Assembly: GCA_964402995.1 (NCBI GenBank)
Contig: CAYOEA010000004.1
Location: 1-64,000 of the forward strand
From: GCA-2686295 sp964402995
GTDB lineage: Archaea > Nanobdellota > Nanobdellia > Woesearchaeales > GCA-2686295
Length of the DNA: 64,000 nucleotides
Direction of reading: 5' to 3'
Part shown: one piece after another, positions 1-8,885 of the stretch
Position numbering within the stretch: position 1 is the stretch's first letter
Layout: every line of letters starts with the position of its first letter
Notes under the pieces: generated by a model
What the model was told of the DNA's origin: nothing
The model's input: the letters and a program-made list of their open reading frames with translations, nothing else
Database searches by the model: none
Made by a program: the position numbers and the translations under genes

Positions 1-183
1 ACAGGAACAAGCCACGCAAACTGCAGCCACAGCAGCCAAACAGGAACAGGAAGCACACACACAAACTGCAGCCACAACAGCGAAACAGGAAGCGCACACA
101 CAAACTGCAGCCATAGTAATTCAGATTTCAATAGCAACCCATCACATAACGATTCAATTACTGTAACAAACACAGAAGATTAG
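1..183 (+). CDS. C-terminal fragment of a repetitive Ser/Thr/Asn/His/Cys-rich protein
   Basis: Frame 1 is open from the window edge to a TAG at 181-183, giving 60 residues; the start lies outside the window. The visible part has three imperfect in-frame repeats of 13-15 residues, each with a Thr-Gly start and an N-C-S-H core followed by S or N. A hydrophilic tail ends in VTNTED. All three frames are open across the repeats because the units are multiples of three. Frame 1 was chosen because it continues longest with ordinary hydrophilic sequence, while frame 2 turns hydrophobic and stops near 167. The Cys-Ser-His units are notable because an Hxs-type radical SAM cluster lies 12 kb downstream. 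Function unknown; an exported or surface protein is an inference. Confidence 0.45.
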   Translation, partial: TGTSHANCSHSSQTGTGSTHTNCSHNSETGSAHTNCSHSNSDFNSNPSHNDSITVTNTED

Positions 184-238
184 ACTTAGAAATAATTTAA
201 TTCAAAACGATCTCATTAAGAAATAAATCATATAAACA

Positions 239-1306
239 ATGAATTTAGAAATAATTATTTTAATAATATCAATAATCACCTTAGGAATTATAACTAGTTT
301 ATCGGATATAACCAATAAAAAAATATCAAATAACATCCTAGGAATATTTTTAATTATCGGAATCATACTTAATTCTACAAATGCAACTAGAGAATTTTTA
401 ACAAATTATTACACTAATTTATCCTTCGCACTCTTTGTAGGATTTTTATTATGGTACATAAATTTCTGGAATGCAGGAGATGGAAAACTATTCACAGTTT
501 TTGTATCATTAATTCCAATATCATTAGTTTACAAACAAAACTTTTTCTTATATTCATTTGACGCAATTATTTACACATTCGTACCGATATTTTTCGTATT
601 TCTAGTTATACTGTTGATGCAATCAAAAAAACAAGATTTTATTTTTGCTCTCAAAAACGGGTTCAAACTTAAATTGATATTAAATATATTGCTAGCATTT
701 TTCGCATTTGAATGGATTATTATGTTCATAAATAATACAGGGTTGAAAATTAACATATTCACAGGAGCAGTATTTTTATTCTTAATATTTAATTTTCTAG
801 AACGAGTATTTTCATTAAAATTAATGAGGATATTTTATGTTATTAGCGCACTTAGAATCGTTTTTGATTTTAATAATATAATGAACTGGAGTTTTTTGAT
901 AGGATTTATTTATCAAGTAACAATATTTATCATATTTAATTATTTCATACTGTCTTTAGCGTATTTCAAATACGGACAACACATACAAATAAAAGATCTT
1001 AAACCAGGAATGAACTTATGCGAAAAAATAATTCAAAAAGGAGATGGATATACTGTAACAGCTGACATAAAAATTAGTTTATTTATGTTCTTAGAAAGTA
1101 CAAAAGATAAACAAAGCAAAATTAAATTAAAACCTGAAGGATTAACTAATAAAAATATAAAAGATATAAAAGAATGGAATAAAAAAGGATTAATAGATGT
1201 TGATTCATTGTTAATACAAAAAAGAATTCCTTATGCACCATTCCAGTTAATAGGAATCATATTATTTCTAATAGCAACATACGCAGGCTTTAATTATATT
1301 GGATAA
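239..1306 (+). CDS. Prepilin/preflagellin-type A24 aspartic peptidase (class III signal peptidase)
   Basis: Polytopic membrane protein of 355 aa. It carries both aspartates of A24 peptidases: D23 in SLSDITNKKIS after the first membrane segment, and D81 in NAGDGK, the GxGD-like motif before another membrane segment. Family knowledge: these enzymes (FlaK/PibD, TadV-like) cut the leader of type IV pilin and archaellin precursors at the cytoplasmic face. It is longer than PibD/FlaK (about 230 aa) because of a hydrophilic domain at roughly residues 245-330 before a last membrane helix. Possible clients in this window are the pilin-like proteins at 24709-25585, which is inference. The fold call is strong; the exact substrate is unknown. 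Confidence 0.8.
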   Translation: MNLEIIILIISIITLGIITSLSDITNKKISNNILGIFLIIGIILNSTNATREFLTNYYTNLSFALFVGFLLWYINFWNAGDGKLFTVFVSLIPISLVYKQNFFLYSFDAIIYTFVPIFFVFLVILLMQSKKQDFIFALKNGFKLKLILNILLAFFAFEWIIMFINNTGLKINIFTGAVFLFLIFNFLERVFSLKLMRIFYVISALRIVFDFNNIMNWSFLIGFIYQVTIFIIFNYFILSLAYFKYGQHIQIKDLKPGMNLCEKIIQKGDGYTVTADIKISLFMFLESTKDKQSKIKLKPEGLTNKNIKDIKEWNKKGLIDVDSLLIQKRIPYAPFQLIGIILFLIATYAGFNYIG

Positions 1307-1369
1307 AATAAACTAATAAATTTAATTAAAATAACTTACAGTTGTAGATTAGAAAAACTTAATTAATTC

Positions 1370-2869
1370 TTAATTCTTTTTTAGAATAAATAAACCATCG
1401 CCCTCAAAGATAACACTAAAATCTTTGGAATAGAATAAACTAAATAATGTGTCTTGCGAAGATATAGACATTCCTGTTGTTAAATCAAAAGTTCCTTTTT
1501 CAAAATCTCTTGAATCAAAAAAAATATATTCACTAGACCAAGAATCACTAACATGTTGTCGTAGAAGAGTGCTGTCTGAGTTAACAAAATAAGGATAAAA
1601 ATGATAAGAAGGTTTAACCAAAGTTGTAGAAGGTAAAGATTCAATTACTTTATGCACTTTAGTTATAGAATTAAACTTACTTAATGAATTCAAATTAATT
1701 TCTCTAGGAACATAACACTCAGGATAAATAGTTTCATTTGATTCTACAAAAGGTTTTACTGAAAATGAAATAAACATTATGAAAGAAAAAACCAAAAGAA
1801 GAATAACTATTTTTTTAGAATCAATATTAAATTTACGTTTCAAGAAATTTATTGAAAATATAAGACTAACAAAAAGAATTGGAATTATTAATGAATTATG
1901 ATGACCAAAAACGCAACGTTGAAAAGGATCACTACTCAAAAGATTAATAGCCCAAAAAGGCAATGCCACAAAAGAAAATAAACTTAGTAAAGGCAAAAAC
2001 AAAAGAAACTTTAAAGAAAAAGAACTATATCTAAATATTGAATCAAAACCTATTTGTTCAATAATTAAAGAAGGATTTGTAATTGCGGAGCGTATTATTT
2101 CTGATGGAGAATCACCCAAATAAGAATAACGAATTGTATAAGCATAAGAGCCTTCATCTGCAAAAGGAAGCGAACCAATAGAAGGCATAATAACAAGAAT
2201 TAATAACAAAAATAAAGCAAAAGAAGAAATAAATAATCTCAAGCCATGTTTTTTGCTTATCTTGAAAAATATGTAGATTGAAAGTGGAATTACTACTAAA
2301 AATGCAGTCTCTTTAATGATTAAAGTGAAAAAAATGAATGTGTAGAATAAATTGTAATTCTTTTCAAAAAGATAATATATTGAGAATAATAACAAAGGAA
2401 TTCCAAAAACAACTGCATGAACTTCTTCTAAATTTAAGCCAAAAATAACAGGGTGGAGAAGATAAATTAATGCAATTAAAAAAGCTAATTTATCAGATGC
2501 TAATTTCTTTTGTGCAATTCGGAATAATGGGAACGCAGCAATAGCTAAAGCTAAAGTTTGAAGAATGATTAATGTATAAGATGAGCTAAAAAGAAAATAG
2601 AACGGCATTAAAAATAGTTGAAATAATACAAAGTGATCCGCAAGCCAATTAATATTGTATTCACGACTATAAAAAAAGTTTCCATTTAGAGTATTATGAT
2701 GAGCTTCTTGTAAAATTGCTAAATCTCTTCCAGTATTAAAAGAATAATGATTAAGAATGTTAATAGATGAAAATATTAAAATAAATAAGAATATAGATAC
2801 TAAAAGATACCTTTGATACTTGTTTATATTCTTAAAACAAGAAAAAAAACCTTGTTTAATATTGACCAT
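1370..2869 (-). CDS. DUF2079 family polytopic membrane protein
   Basis: About 499 aa with around ten membrane segments and a soluble C-terminal domain. The N-terminal half has the DUF2079 pattern: an early acidic region (NTGRDLAILQEA), a D-H-F motif after NWLADHF, then a hydrophobic run with LMPFYFLF and ILQTLAL. An in-frame ATG lies at 2890, but a TTTTATATA box on the minus strand (2892-2900) is only 2 bp from it. The box is 27 bp from the ATG at 2869, matching the leaderless spacing of other genes here, so 2869 is preferred. The protein is a paralogue of the one at 4179. DUF2079 proteins resemble GT-C enzymes, so a role in envelope glycan transfer is inferred, not shown. Confidence 0.7.
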   Translation of the reverse strand: MVNIKQGFFSCFKNINKYQRYLLVSIFLFILIFSSINILNHYSFNTGRDLAILQEAHHNTLNGNFFYSREYNINWLADHFVLFQLFLMPFYFLFSSSYTLIILQTLALAIAAFPLFRIAQKKLASDKLAFLIALIYLLHPVIFGLNLEEVHAVVFGIPLLLFSIYYLFEKNYNLFYTFIFFTLIIKETAFLVVIPLSIYIFFKISKKHGLRLFISSFALFLLLILVIMPSIGSLPFADEGSYAYTIRYSYLGDSPSEIIRSAITNPSLIIEQIGFDSIFRYSSFSLKFLLFLPLLSLFSFVALPFWAINLLSSDPFQRCVFGHHNSLIIPILFVSLIFSINFLKRKFNIDSKKIVILLLVFSFIMFISFSVKPFVESNETIYPECYVPREINLNSLSKFNSITKVHKVIESLPSTTLVKPSYHFYPYFVNSDSTLLRQHVSDSWSSEYIFFDSRDFEKGTFDLTTGMSISSQDTLFSLFYSKDFSVIFEGDGLFILKKN

Positions 2870-2891
2870 TTTAAGTAAATTAATTGACATT

Positions 2892-2900
2892 TATATAAAA
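2892..2900 (-). promoter_or_regulatory. Predicted TATA box for the DUF2079 gene
   Basis: Read on the minus strand the sequence is TTTTATATA, centred 27 bp before the ATG at 2869. This is the same spacing as at 8886, 42570, 43007 and 55029. It decides the start codon in favour of 2869. Confidence 0.5.
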
Positions 2901-3035
2901 ATTTCCTAAAAAAAGTTTAAAAAAAGAAGAAATAGACCACAAAACTATAAAAAAGACTAGAATTATTGATTAGTGTAAAAGGTAAAGATAAAAACAAAAT
3001 TAAGAACAAAAAAGAATAAAAATTTGAATAAAAAT

Positions 3036-4154
3036 ATGAATAAAAAAACAAAAAAGTCAAAAATCAAGAATAAAAGCCATTTATTTAAAAAAATCGCAAT
3101 GTTGATTATTGTAGTATTATTATTTTATTTAATTCTAAAAATCATTATATCCGACCAATATAAAGATATAACTTTTACCTCAGTAGGTGTTTATGCTAAG
3201 AGTAATAATCCTATTTTAGGATATGAACTAAGGTCTGGATTAGATACAAGACCTAAAGAATTAAGACAAAATGAATCTATCAAAAAACAAAGTATAGATT
3301 GGTATTTGCAAACAAATAAACAGGGAATAAGAGGAGAAGAATTTAATATTGAGAAAGAACAAAATGAAAAAAGAATTGTAGTTGTTGGAGACTCAATAAG
3401 CTTAGGATTAGGAGTTGATAATCATGAAACATTTTCATACTATTTAGAACAAAAACTTAATGAAATATCAACTAAGTCAAAAGAACCAAAAAAACATTAT
3501 AGAGTTATAAATTTTGGACGATCAGGATATAATACCATTCAAGAAGTTGAGTTAATAAAAACAAAAGTTTTAGATTATAAACCTGACCTAATTATATTAC
3601 AGTTTTTTTATAATGATTTTTCATGGAATGAACCACTACTAAACGCCATGCTTACTCAAAAAGAAGAAAAAGAAGTTAGAAATTTTGTAAAAAGAAATGT
3701 CCCACTTACATGTAAAATAAAAATGAAATTAGAAGAACTGGTATTTATTGATATATTTATGAAAACTAAATACCCAGGTAGAATTACAATACAACAATTA
3801 ATTGATGAAACAAATAAACTATTTGAAAATAAATGTAACTGGGCATTATTTGAAAGTCAAATGGAAAAATTATCAAAAATTGCAAAAAATGAAGATATAC
3901 CAATTTTATTTGTAACAGCACCCTATATTTTTGAAGTAGAAAATAACCTTTTTGGAGATTTTCGAGAAAGAATAAATGATATTGCCAAAAAAAAAGGATT
4001 TATAACAATAGACTTATTAGAAGTATATAATCAAACAACAACAGATAAACTTCATTATGAATCAAATATTGAAGAAATACATCCAGGATCATACGGGCAC
4101 AAACTAATATCAAATAGAATTTATGATGAACTTTTAAAATCCGCGCTAATTTAA
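3036..4154 (+). CDS. Membrane-anchored SGNH/GDSL hydrolase
   Basis: A 372-aa protein with a very basic N-terminus, one membrane helix at about residues 20-38 and an SGNH domain outside. Block I is VVVGDSISLG with nucleophile S120. Block II is NFGRSGYNT, block III is FFYNDF (oxyanion Asn), and the catalytic D/E-x-x-H block is EEIHPGSYGH near the end. Family members are esterases, often acetyl- or acyl-hydrolases on glycans. It lies between two DUF2079 genes, 24 bp before the second, so it may trim or modify surface glycan acyl groups (inference). A TTG at 3024 extends the frame by four residues; the ATG at 3036 is preferred. Confidence 0.75.
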   Translation: MNKKTKKSKIKNKSHLFKKIAMLIIVVLLFYLILKIIISDQYKDITFTSVGVYAKSNNPILGYELRSGLDTRPKELRQNESIKKQSIDWYLQTNKQGIRGEEFNIEKEQNEKRIVVVGDSISLGLGVDNHETFSYYLEQKLNEISTKSKEPKKHYRVINFGRSGYNTIQEVELIKTKVLDYKPDLIILQFFYNDFSWNEPLLNAMLTQKEEKEVRNFVKRNVPLTCKIKMKLEELVFIDIFMKTKYPGRITIQQLIDETNKLFENKCNWALFESQMEKLSKIAKNEDIPILFVTAPYIFEVENNLFGDFRERINDIAKKKGFITIDLLEVYNQTTTDKLHYESNIEEIHPGSYGHKLISNRIYDELLKSALI

Positions 4155-4178
4155 AAAATTAGAACATAAAAAATTAAA

Positions 4179-5678
4179 ATGTTAAGAAAAAATGTGCTTA
4201 AGTTTATGAAACAAAACTACCAAGTAATCTTAATCCTATTAGTTTATTTTATGATCTCAGTTTATGCGCAGCACGAAATATACCATTCTATAAATTCCCA
4301 CAGAGATACAGGAATATATTTAGATGTTATGCATAAAAGTCTAGAAGGAAACTTCTTTTTTACAATAGAAACTGCGATGTCATATTTAGGAGATCACTTT
4401 GAATTTGCATTAATATTCTTATTACCATTTTATTTTATATTCAAAAGTCCCATGGTTATATTTGTTGCTCAAACAATCTTGTTTACGATAGGAGGAATAC
4501 TAGTATATATCTATTCTAAAGAAACAATAAAAACTAAGATTATGAATTATGTTTTTTTAATTACATACTTATTATCGCCAATTGTTTTAACAACAAATCT
4601 TAGAGATTTTCATGCAGTAGCAATTGCAGTTCCTTTAGTTCTTGGAATTTTATATACAATAAAAAAAGAAAATTGGAAATGGTATTATTTTCTAACAATA
4701 TTATTGATGCTTGTAAAAGAAAACATGACTTTAATTGCAATGGTTATAGGAGTATACTTATTCTTTAAAAAAAAAAGAAAACATGCAGTAAATACACTAA
4801 TAATAGGTGTTGTATCATTCATAATAATTGTCAACATATTGATTCCAGCATTTAATACAGGAGAATATTTTGGTGAAGAAAATACTTATTTATATTTTGA
4901 AAGAAACTATGGTTATCTTGGATCAAGCGCGAGTGAAGCTGTTAAAACATTAATCACACAACCTGTTTATGCATTAACTTATTTACCATTTGAAGAAAAG
5001 ATTACCTACGTATTTAACGCATTAAGATTTAATCATTTTTTACCATTATTAAATCCTCTAACTCTACTTGCAGCACCTACAATAGGTCAAAATGTACTCA
5101 ACACATTTGTTATATCGACAGAATGTTTTACTTATCACACAAATTCTATGATCATACCATTTTTCATAATATCATCAATATTAGGATTTGCATTCCTTGA
5201 AAGAAAAATAAAATATCGATGGTTATTAAGAATCATAATTTTAATTATTCTTGTCAATGTAATTATAAATTCAATTACTGCAATATATCCATTTTTCACA
5301 GAAGAAGTAGGAACACAAAAACCAAACATGTTCATACAAAATCCTGAATGTTATAAAAATCATTTTCAAAAGAATGATTTCCACGTACAATTAACAAAAG
5401 AAGAGTTAAAAGAATTCTACTCAATAATAGATAACATACAACCGCGAGAAAGTATTAAAGGAACATTTTATATTTATCCAATTGTATATACAAAACAATA
5501 TTTACCTTTAAGATTAAAAAGCGATACTTGGAATTCGGATTATATCATAGTAGATTTAAAAGATAAAGAATTTCTACTTGGAATCGAGATGAGCGTATTT
5601 AAATTTAAAGAAATATTACTTGAGAAAGGTTACACAATAATATGGGAAAAGAAAAACCTAATAGTGTTAAAACGTTAG
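4179..5678 (+). CDS. DUF2079 family polytopic membrane protein (second copy)
   Basis: A 499-aa multi-spanning protein, paralogous to the one at 1370-2869. It shares the acidic SHRDTGIYLDVMHKSLEGNFFF region, YLGDHFEFALIFLLPFYF, and a similar mid-region (YLGSSASEAVKTLITQP versus YLGDSPSEIIRSAITNP). The C-terminal 100 residues are soluble. It follows the SGNH hydrolase by 24 bp and overlaps the next gene by 37 bp, so these three form an operon. Probable role: membrane glycosyltransferase-like step in envelope glycan assembly. The function of DUF2079 is not established. Confidence 0.7.
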   Translation: MLRKNVLKFMKQNYQVILILLVYFMISVYAQHEIYHSINSHRDTGIYLDVMHKSLEGNFFFTIETAMSYLGDHFEFALIFLLPFYFIFKSPMVIFVAQTILFTIGGILVYIYSKETIKTKIMNYVFLITYLLSPIVLTTNLRDFHAVAIAVPLVLGILYTIKKENWKWYYFLTILLMLVKENMTLIAMVIGVYLFFKKKRKHAVNTLIIGVVSFIIIVNILIPAFNTGEYFGEENTYLYFERNYGYLGSSASEAVKTLITQPVYALTYLPFEEKITYVFNALRFNHFLPLLNPLTLLAAPTIGQNVLNTFVISTECFTYHTNSMIIPFFIISSILGFAFLERKIKYRWLLRIIILIILVNVIINSITAIYPFFTEEVGTQKPNMFIQNPECYKNHFQKNDFHVQLTKEELKEFYSIIDNIQPRESIKGTFYIYPIVYTKQYLPLRLKSDTWNSDYIIVDLKDKEFLLGIEMSVFKFKEILLEKGYTIIWEKKNLIVLKR

Positions 5679-7207
5679 CATCTAAATCAAAACAAAGTAC
5701 AAATAGAACTAAAGTTTTGATAATTATAGCTTTAATAATTCTAACAATATTAGTCAAATTACCAATAGTTAATACTCCTTACATGGATGATGCAGCATTT
5801 TGGTATGTGTCAAAAGCAATGTTAATTCAAGAACAAAATTTAGATCCGATTTTTAGAGGAAAAGGATTGCCAAGCGCATTAGAAGAAATAGATGCTAGAA
5901 AACATCCGTGGCTTCAAAATTATATTTCAGACTTTACACACCCGCCAATGTTTTATGAAATACTGGCAACGAGTTATATGCTATTTGGTTACTCAGTACA
6001 AGTATCACACATCATAATAATATTTCTTAGTAGTCTGGGAATAGTTTTTGCATATTTACTTGGAAAAGAACTATATGGAAATAAAGCAGGATTATTTGCT
6101 GCAATTGGATTATTATTTACGCCAATTGTATTTACACAAATAGGAAGAATATATCCTGAAATCTTATTGATGAGTTTTAGTTTAATGGCATTTTACTTTA
6201 TGCTAAAAGAAAATAAACTCATGTATATAATTACAGGTGGAGTCTTAGTATTATTAAAAGAACAAGGAATAATAGCAATATTAGCAATTTTGTTTTATAT
6301 CTTAATTAAAGAAATAAGTGATGAACAATTATTTGGGAAATGGAATAAAGAGACTAAAAAGAAGATTATTGGAACAATAAGTAAACTATTAACTTATGCA
6401 ATACCTTTATTCATATTAATTGGATGGTACATTTATCATTATATCAAAACAGGATTATTATTGTACGCGGATAATTATTCAAAACAAGCAATAGGATTTG
6501 AAATAATACAAAACATTTTATTTTATGTAAAATTTATATTAATAGATCAATACAGATTCATTCTAACAATAATAATAATTCTAGCAATAGTTTGGAAAAA
6601 ATACGAAATTAGAAAAATAGAAGTTTCAATGTGGTTAATGGTCTTAGGATATGTATTGCTAATGGCATGGTCAAATCAGGGATATCTAAGACACATAGTT
6701 CCAGCAATACCTATCTTGTTTTTAATGGGTGGAGGAATGATACAGAAAATCAGAAAAGAAAAACTAATAATTCTTGGAATTGGAATATTAGTGGTTGTAT
6801 TGTCGGTTAGTATTTACCATACACCTACGGATTATAATTATGAAGAAAATATGAGATATAAAGATTTAGTTGATTTACAAATTCAAACAGTAGATTTTAT
6901 TCAAACAGATTATTCAAACAGATTAGTTTGGGTTGACTTATTTACTTATCTAGATATGGGATACCCTTACATGGGATATGTTGAAGAATCAATGAATATA
7001 GGCCTTATACCTACAGATTATTTAAAATTTCCAGAAGCAAAGAAAAGCTTTACAGACAATTTTGCTAAAGGAGATTTAGTAGTTGAAAATTCACTTTACA
7101 CGTATGAAAAAAGAAATGATTATGTGGTAATAAGAAATTTAGATTTAAAACTCATTGAAACATTTGAGAAGAATCAAGATTTCATAAAAATATATGAAGT
7201 AAATTAA
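5642..7207 (+). CDS. GT39/PMT-like membrane glycosyltransferase (GT-C fold)
   Basis: A 521-aa protein with a cytosolic basic N-terminus, about ten membrane helices and a soluble C-terminal domain. After the first helix comes NTPYMDDAAFW, which holds the acidic pair expected at the catalytic D-D/E site of PMT/ArnT-type GT-C enzymes. The luminal loop carries D-F-T-H-P-P. The following segment (LLGKELYGNKAGLFAA) is typical of PF13231-like proteins. Such enzymes use polyprenyl-phosphate sugars to modify proteins or lipids on the outer face. It overlaps the end of the upstream DUF2079 gene by 37 bp, so the two are cotranscribed. Acceptor and sugar are unknown. Confidence 0.72.
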   Translation: MGKEKPNSVKTLASKSKQSTNRTKVLIIIALIILTILVKLPIVNTPYMDDAAFWYVSKAMLIQEQNLDPIFRGKGLPSALEEIDARKHPWLQNYISDFTHPPMFYEILATSYMLFGYSVQVSHIIIIFLSSLGIVFAYLLGKELYGNKAGLFAAIGLLFTPIVFTQIGRIYPEILLMSFSLMAFYFMLKENKLMYIITGGVLVLLKEQGIIAILAILFYILIKEISDEQLFGKWNKETKKKIIGTISKLLTYAIPLFILIGWYIYHYIKTGLLLYADNYSKQAIGFEIIQNILFYVKFILIDQYRFILTIIIILAIVWKKYEIRKIEVSMWLMVLGYVLLMAWSNQGYLRHIVPAIPILFLMGGGMIQKIRKEKLIILGIGILVVVLSVSIYHTPTDYNYEENMRYKDLVDLQIQTVDFIQTDYSNRLVWVDLFTYLDMGYPYMGYVEESMNIGLIPTDYLKFPEAKKSFTDNFAKGDLVVENSLYTYEKRNDYVVIRNLDLKLIETFEKNQDFIKIYEVN

Positions 7208-7229
7208 AACTAATTAGACTATCAAAATC

Positions 7230-8780
7230 TTATTCAATAATTCTAAAAAAAGGATTTACCTCATTATCTGATTTGAAGTTTTCTAAAGGAACAAGTTCTA
7301 AATATGGATATAAATCACTTGGATTGAAATCATTATCGAGAATCACATCATAAGAGTATAAAATCTTACAATCAGAATCAATATCTGGAATAAAGGAAAT
7401 TGGATAAACATCATAATTTAGAATAAAACGGAAATAATGTTGATTCGCAAAAATAGTACAATCATTATCAACATCAAGATCTGATAAAACTAGGAATTCT
7501 TCTTGAAGAGAATCTAAGGTAAACATGTAAGAAGAAAACTTGAAAGGTAAATAAAGTAAAAATATAATCAATACTATAAGGAAAAATAATTGTGCACGTT
7601 TATTCTTAATAATTGAAAGTAAGAAATCAAAACCATAAGAAAAGAAAAGAGCCACAGGTATAAAGAAAATAATTGTGTATCTCTCAGCCCAGCCAATATT
7701 AAAATGACCCATTCCATGTAATGAATAAACAAAAAAGAACAAAAGGAAAAATCCTGACGAAAACCAAGCAAGAGGTTTATTCTTTTTGAATAAAGACCAA
7801 GCACCAATTAAAGACAGAATAGTCACAAATAAAGGATTAATTAAATCTTCAAAAAAGAATTTTAAGTTTCTAGGAACATTATCTTGGAAAAAAGTTAAAG
7901 TTTGAGAATCTGAGGAAGTAATACCATTGAAATTATTTGCATTAAAAGTATAAACAATATGAGGTAAATAAAAAGAAGCACAGACAACACCTAGTAAAAG
8001 GATTATTATCGAAAGAGATTTTGCCTTTTTATTTTTGGTAATAAGTTTCCATGTTTTTTTGAAATTTTTATCATAAAGGTAAATAAACCACAAAGTCAAA
8101 GGTATAAAAAAGACTGCTTCAAATCTGAATTGAACAACAATAATTAAAGTTATAGCTGTTAAAGCTAATAGATTAAAAGAATTTTTCTTAATATAAAGAT
8201 AAGAGAATATGAATAATAAAAGTATGAAGAAAAGAGATGATATTTCTGAAGTCATACTGCCTGAAAACTTTAAATGAACAGGAATAACTGCTAATAAAAG
8301 AGAAGCAATTAATGCTAATGATTCTTTCTTTGAAACTATATATACAAAAATAAACATGAGAAAAATGGATAACGCTCCTAAGACCGAATTAACAAAGAAT
8401 AGAGCATTATATCCTGGATTAAACAAATAGGTAAAAGAAAGAACAAAAGACCAACCAGGGGCCCATATAGGCGGAATACAATCATCACACACACCCGCTT
8501 GAGGATCTAAACACTCGCAAAAAGTTTGTTGCGAGTATAAAGTATTTGAAACTTCTTTATAGGAATACTCATCATTGAAATGTTGATGAATATGATCAAT
8601 ATAAAAAAGCCTAAGAGCTAAAGCCACAATGAAAATCGCAATTAATATGAATAAAGTTTTCTTTGAGACTTTTGGAAAATTAAGTTTTTTTCTAGATAAA
8701 TAGAGAAAAACAAAAAAGAAAGCAAACACTATAGCCAATAAAAAATAATAATTATTTATTACAAAACTGTAAAAATCCAT
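7230..8780 (-). CDS. GT-C membrane glycosyltransferase (PMT/ArnT-like)
   Basis: About 516 aa with roughly eleven membrane helices. After the second helix is YIDHIHQHFNDEYSY, with the N-D-E acidic site of GT-C enzymes. It is followed by an unusual short Cys-rich loop (FCECLDPQAGVCDDC) and then PPIWAPGWSF. The four cysteines in a predicted outer loop could form disulfides or bind metal, which is an inference. A GTG at 8783 precedes the ATG at 8780; ATG is chosen, with GAGGCG directly upstream acting as a possible ribosome site. The gene is divergent from the next GT-C gene and convergent with the operon before it. Confidence 0.68.
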   Translation of the reverse strand: MDFYSFVINNYYFLLAIVFAFFFVFLYLSRKKLNFPKVSKKTLFILIAIFIVALALRLFYIDHIHQHFNDEYSYKEVSNTLYSQQTFCECLDPQAGVCDDCIPPIWAPGWSFVLSFTYLFNPGYNALFFVNSVLGALSIFLMFIFVYIVSKKESLALIASLLLAVIPVHLKFSGSMTSEISSLFFILLLFIFSYLYIKKNSFNLLALTAITLIIVVQFRFEAVFFIPLTLWFIYLYDKNFKKTWKLITKNKKAKSLSIIILLLGVVCASFYLPHIVYTFNANNFNGITSSDSQTLTFFQDNVPRNLKFFFEDLINPLFVTILSLIGAWSLFKKNKPLAWFSSGFFLLFFFVYSLHGMGHFNIGWAERYTIIFFIPVALFFSYGFDFLLSIIKNKRAQLFFLIVLIIFLLYLPFKFSSYMFTLDSLQEEFLVLSDLDVDNDCTIFANQHYFRFILNYDVYPISFIPDIDSDCKILYSYDVILDNDFNPSDLYPYLELVPLENFKSDNEVNPFFRIIE

Positions 8781-8854
8781 CACGCCTCAACTAAAATAAA
8801 AGAATCACTCAATATATAGTTTTCTATGTTTTATCTTAAGTTTTCAAGAAAAGA

Positions 8855-8862
8855 TATATAAA
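8855..8862 (+). promoter_or_regulatory. Predicted TATA box, GT-C gene at 8886
   Basis: TATATAAA is centred 27 bp upstream of the ATG at 8886, inside the divergent 105-bp spacer, which predicts a leaderless transcript. A separate minus-strand box (CTATATATT, about 8811-8819) could serve the divergent gene. Confidence 0.45.
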
Positions 8863-8885
8863 ACCAGGAATTACTTTGAACTATA

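Noticed and set aside
1..166. Frame 2 through the repeats at the window start
   Set aside because: It is open over the repeats but turns into a hydrophobic run and stops near 167; frame 1 continues further with a hydrophilic, ordinary tail.
7574..7807. 77-codon minus frame inside the GT-C gene
   Set aside because: It is another frame of the 516-aa protein and has no independent signal.
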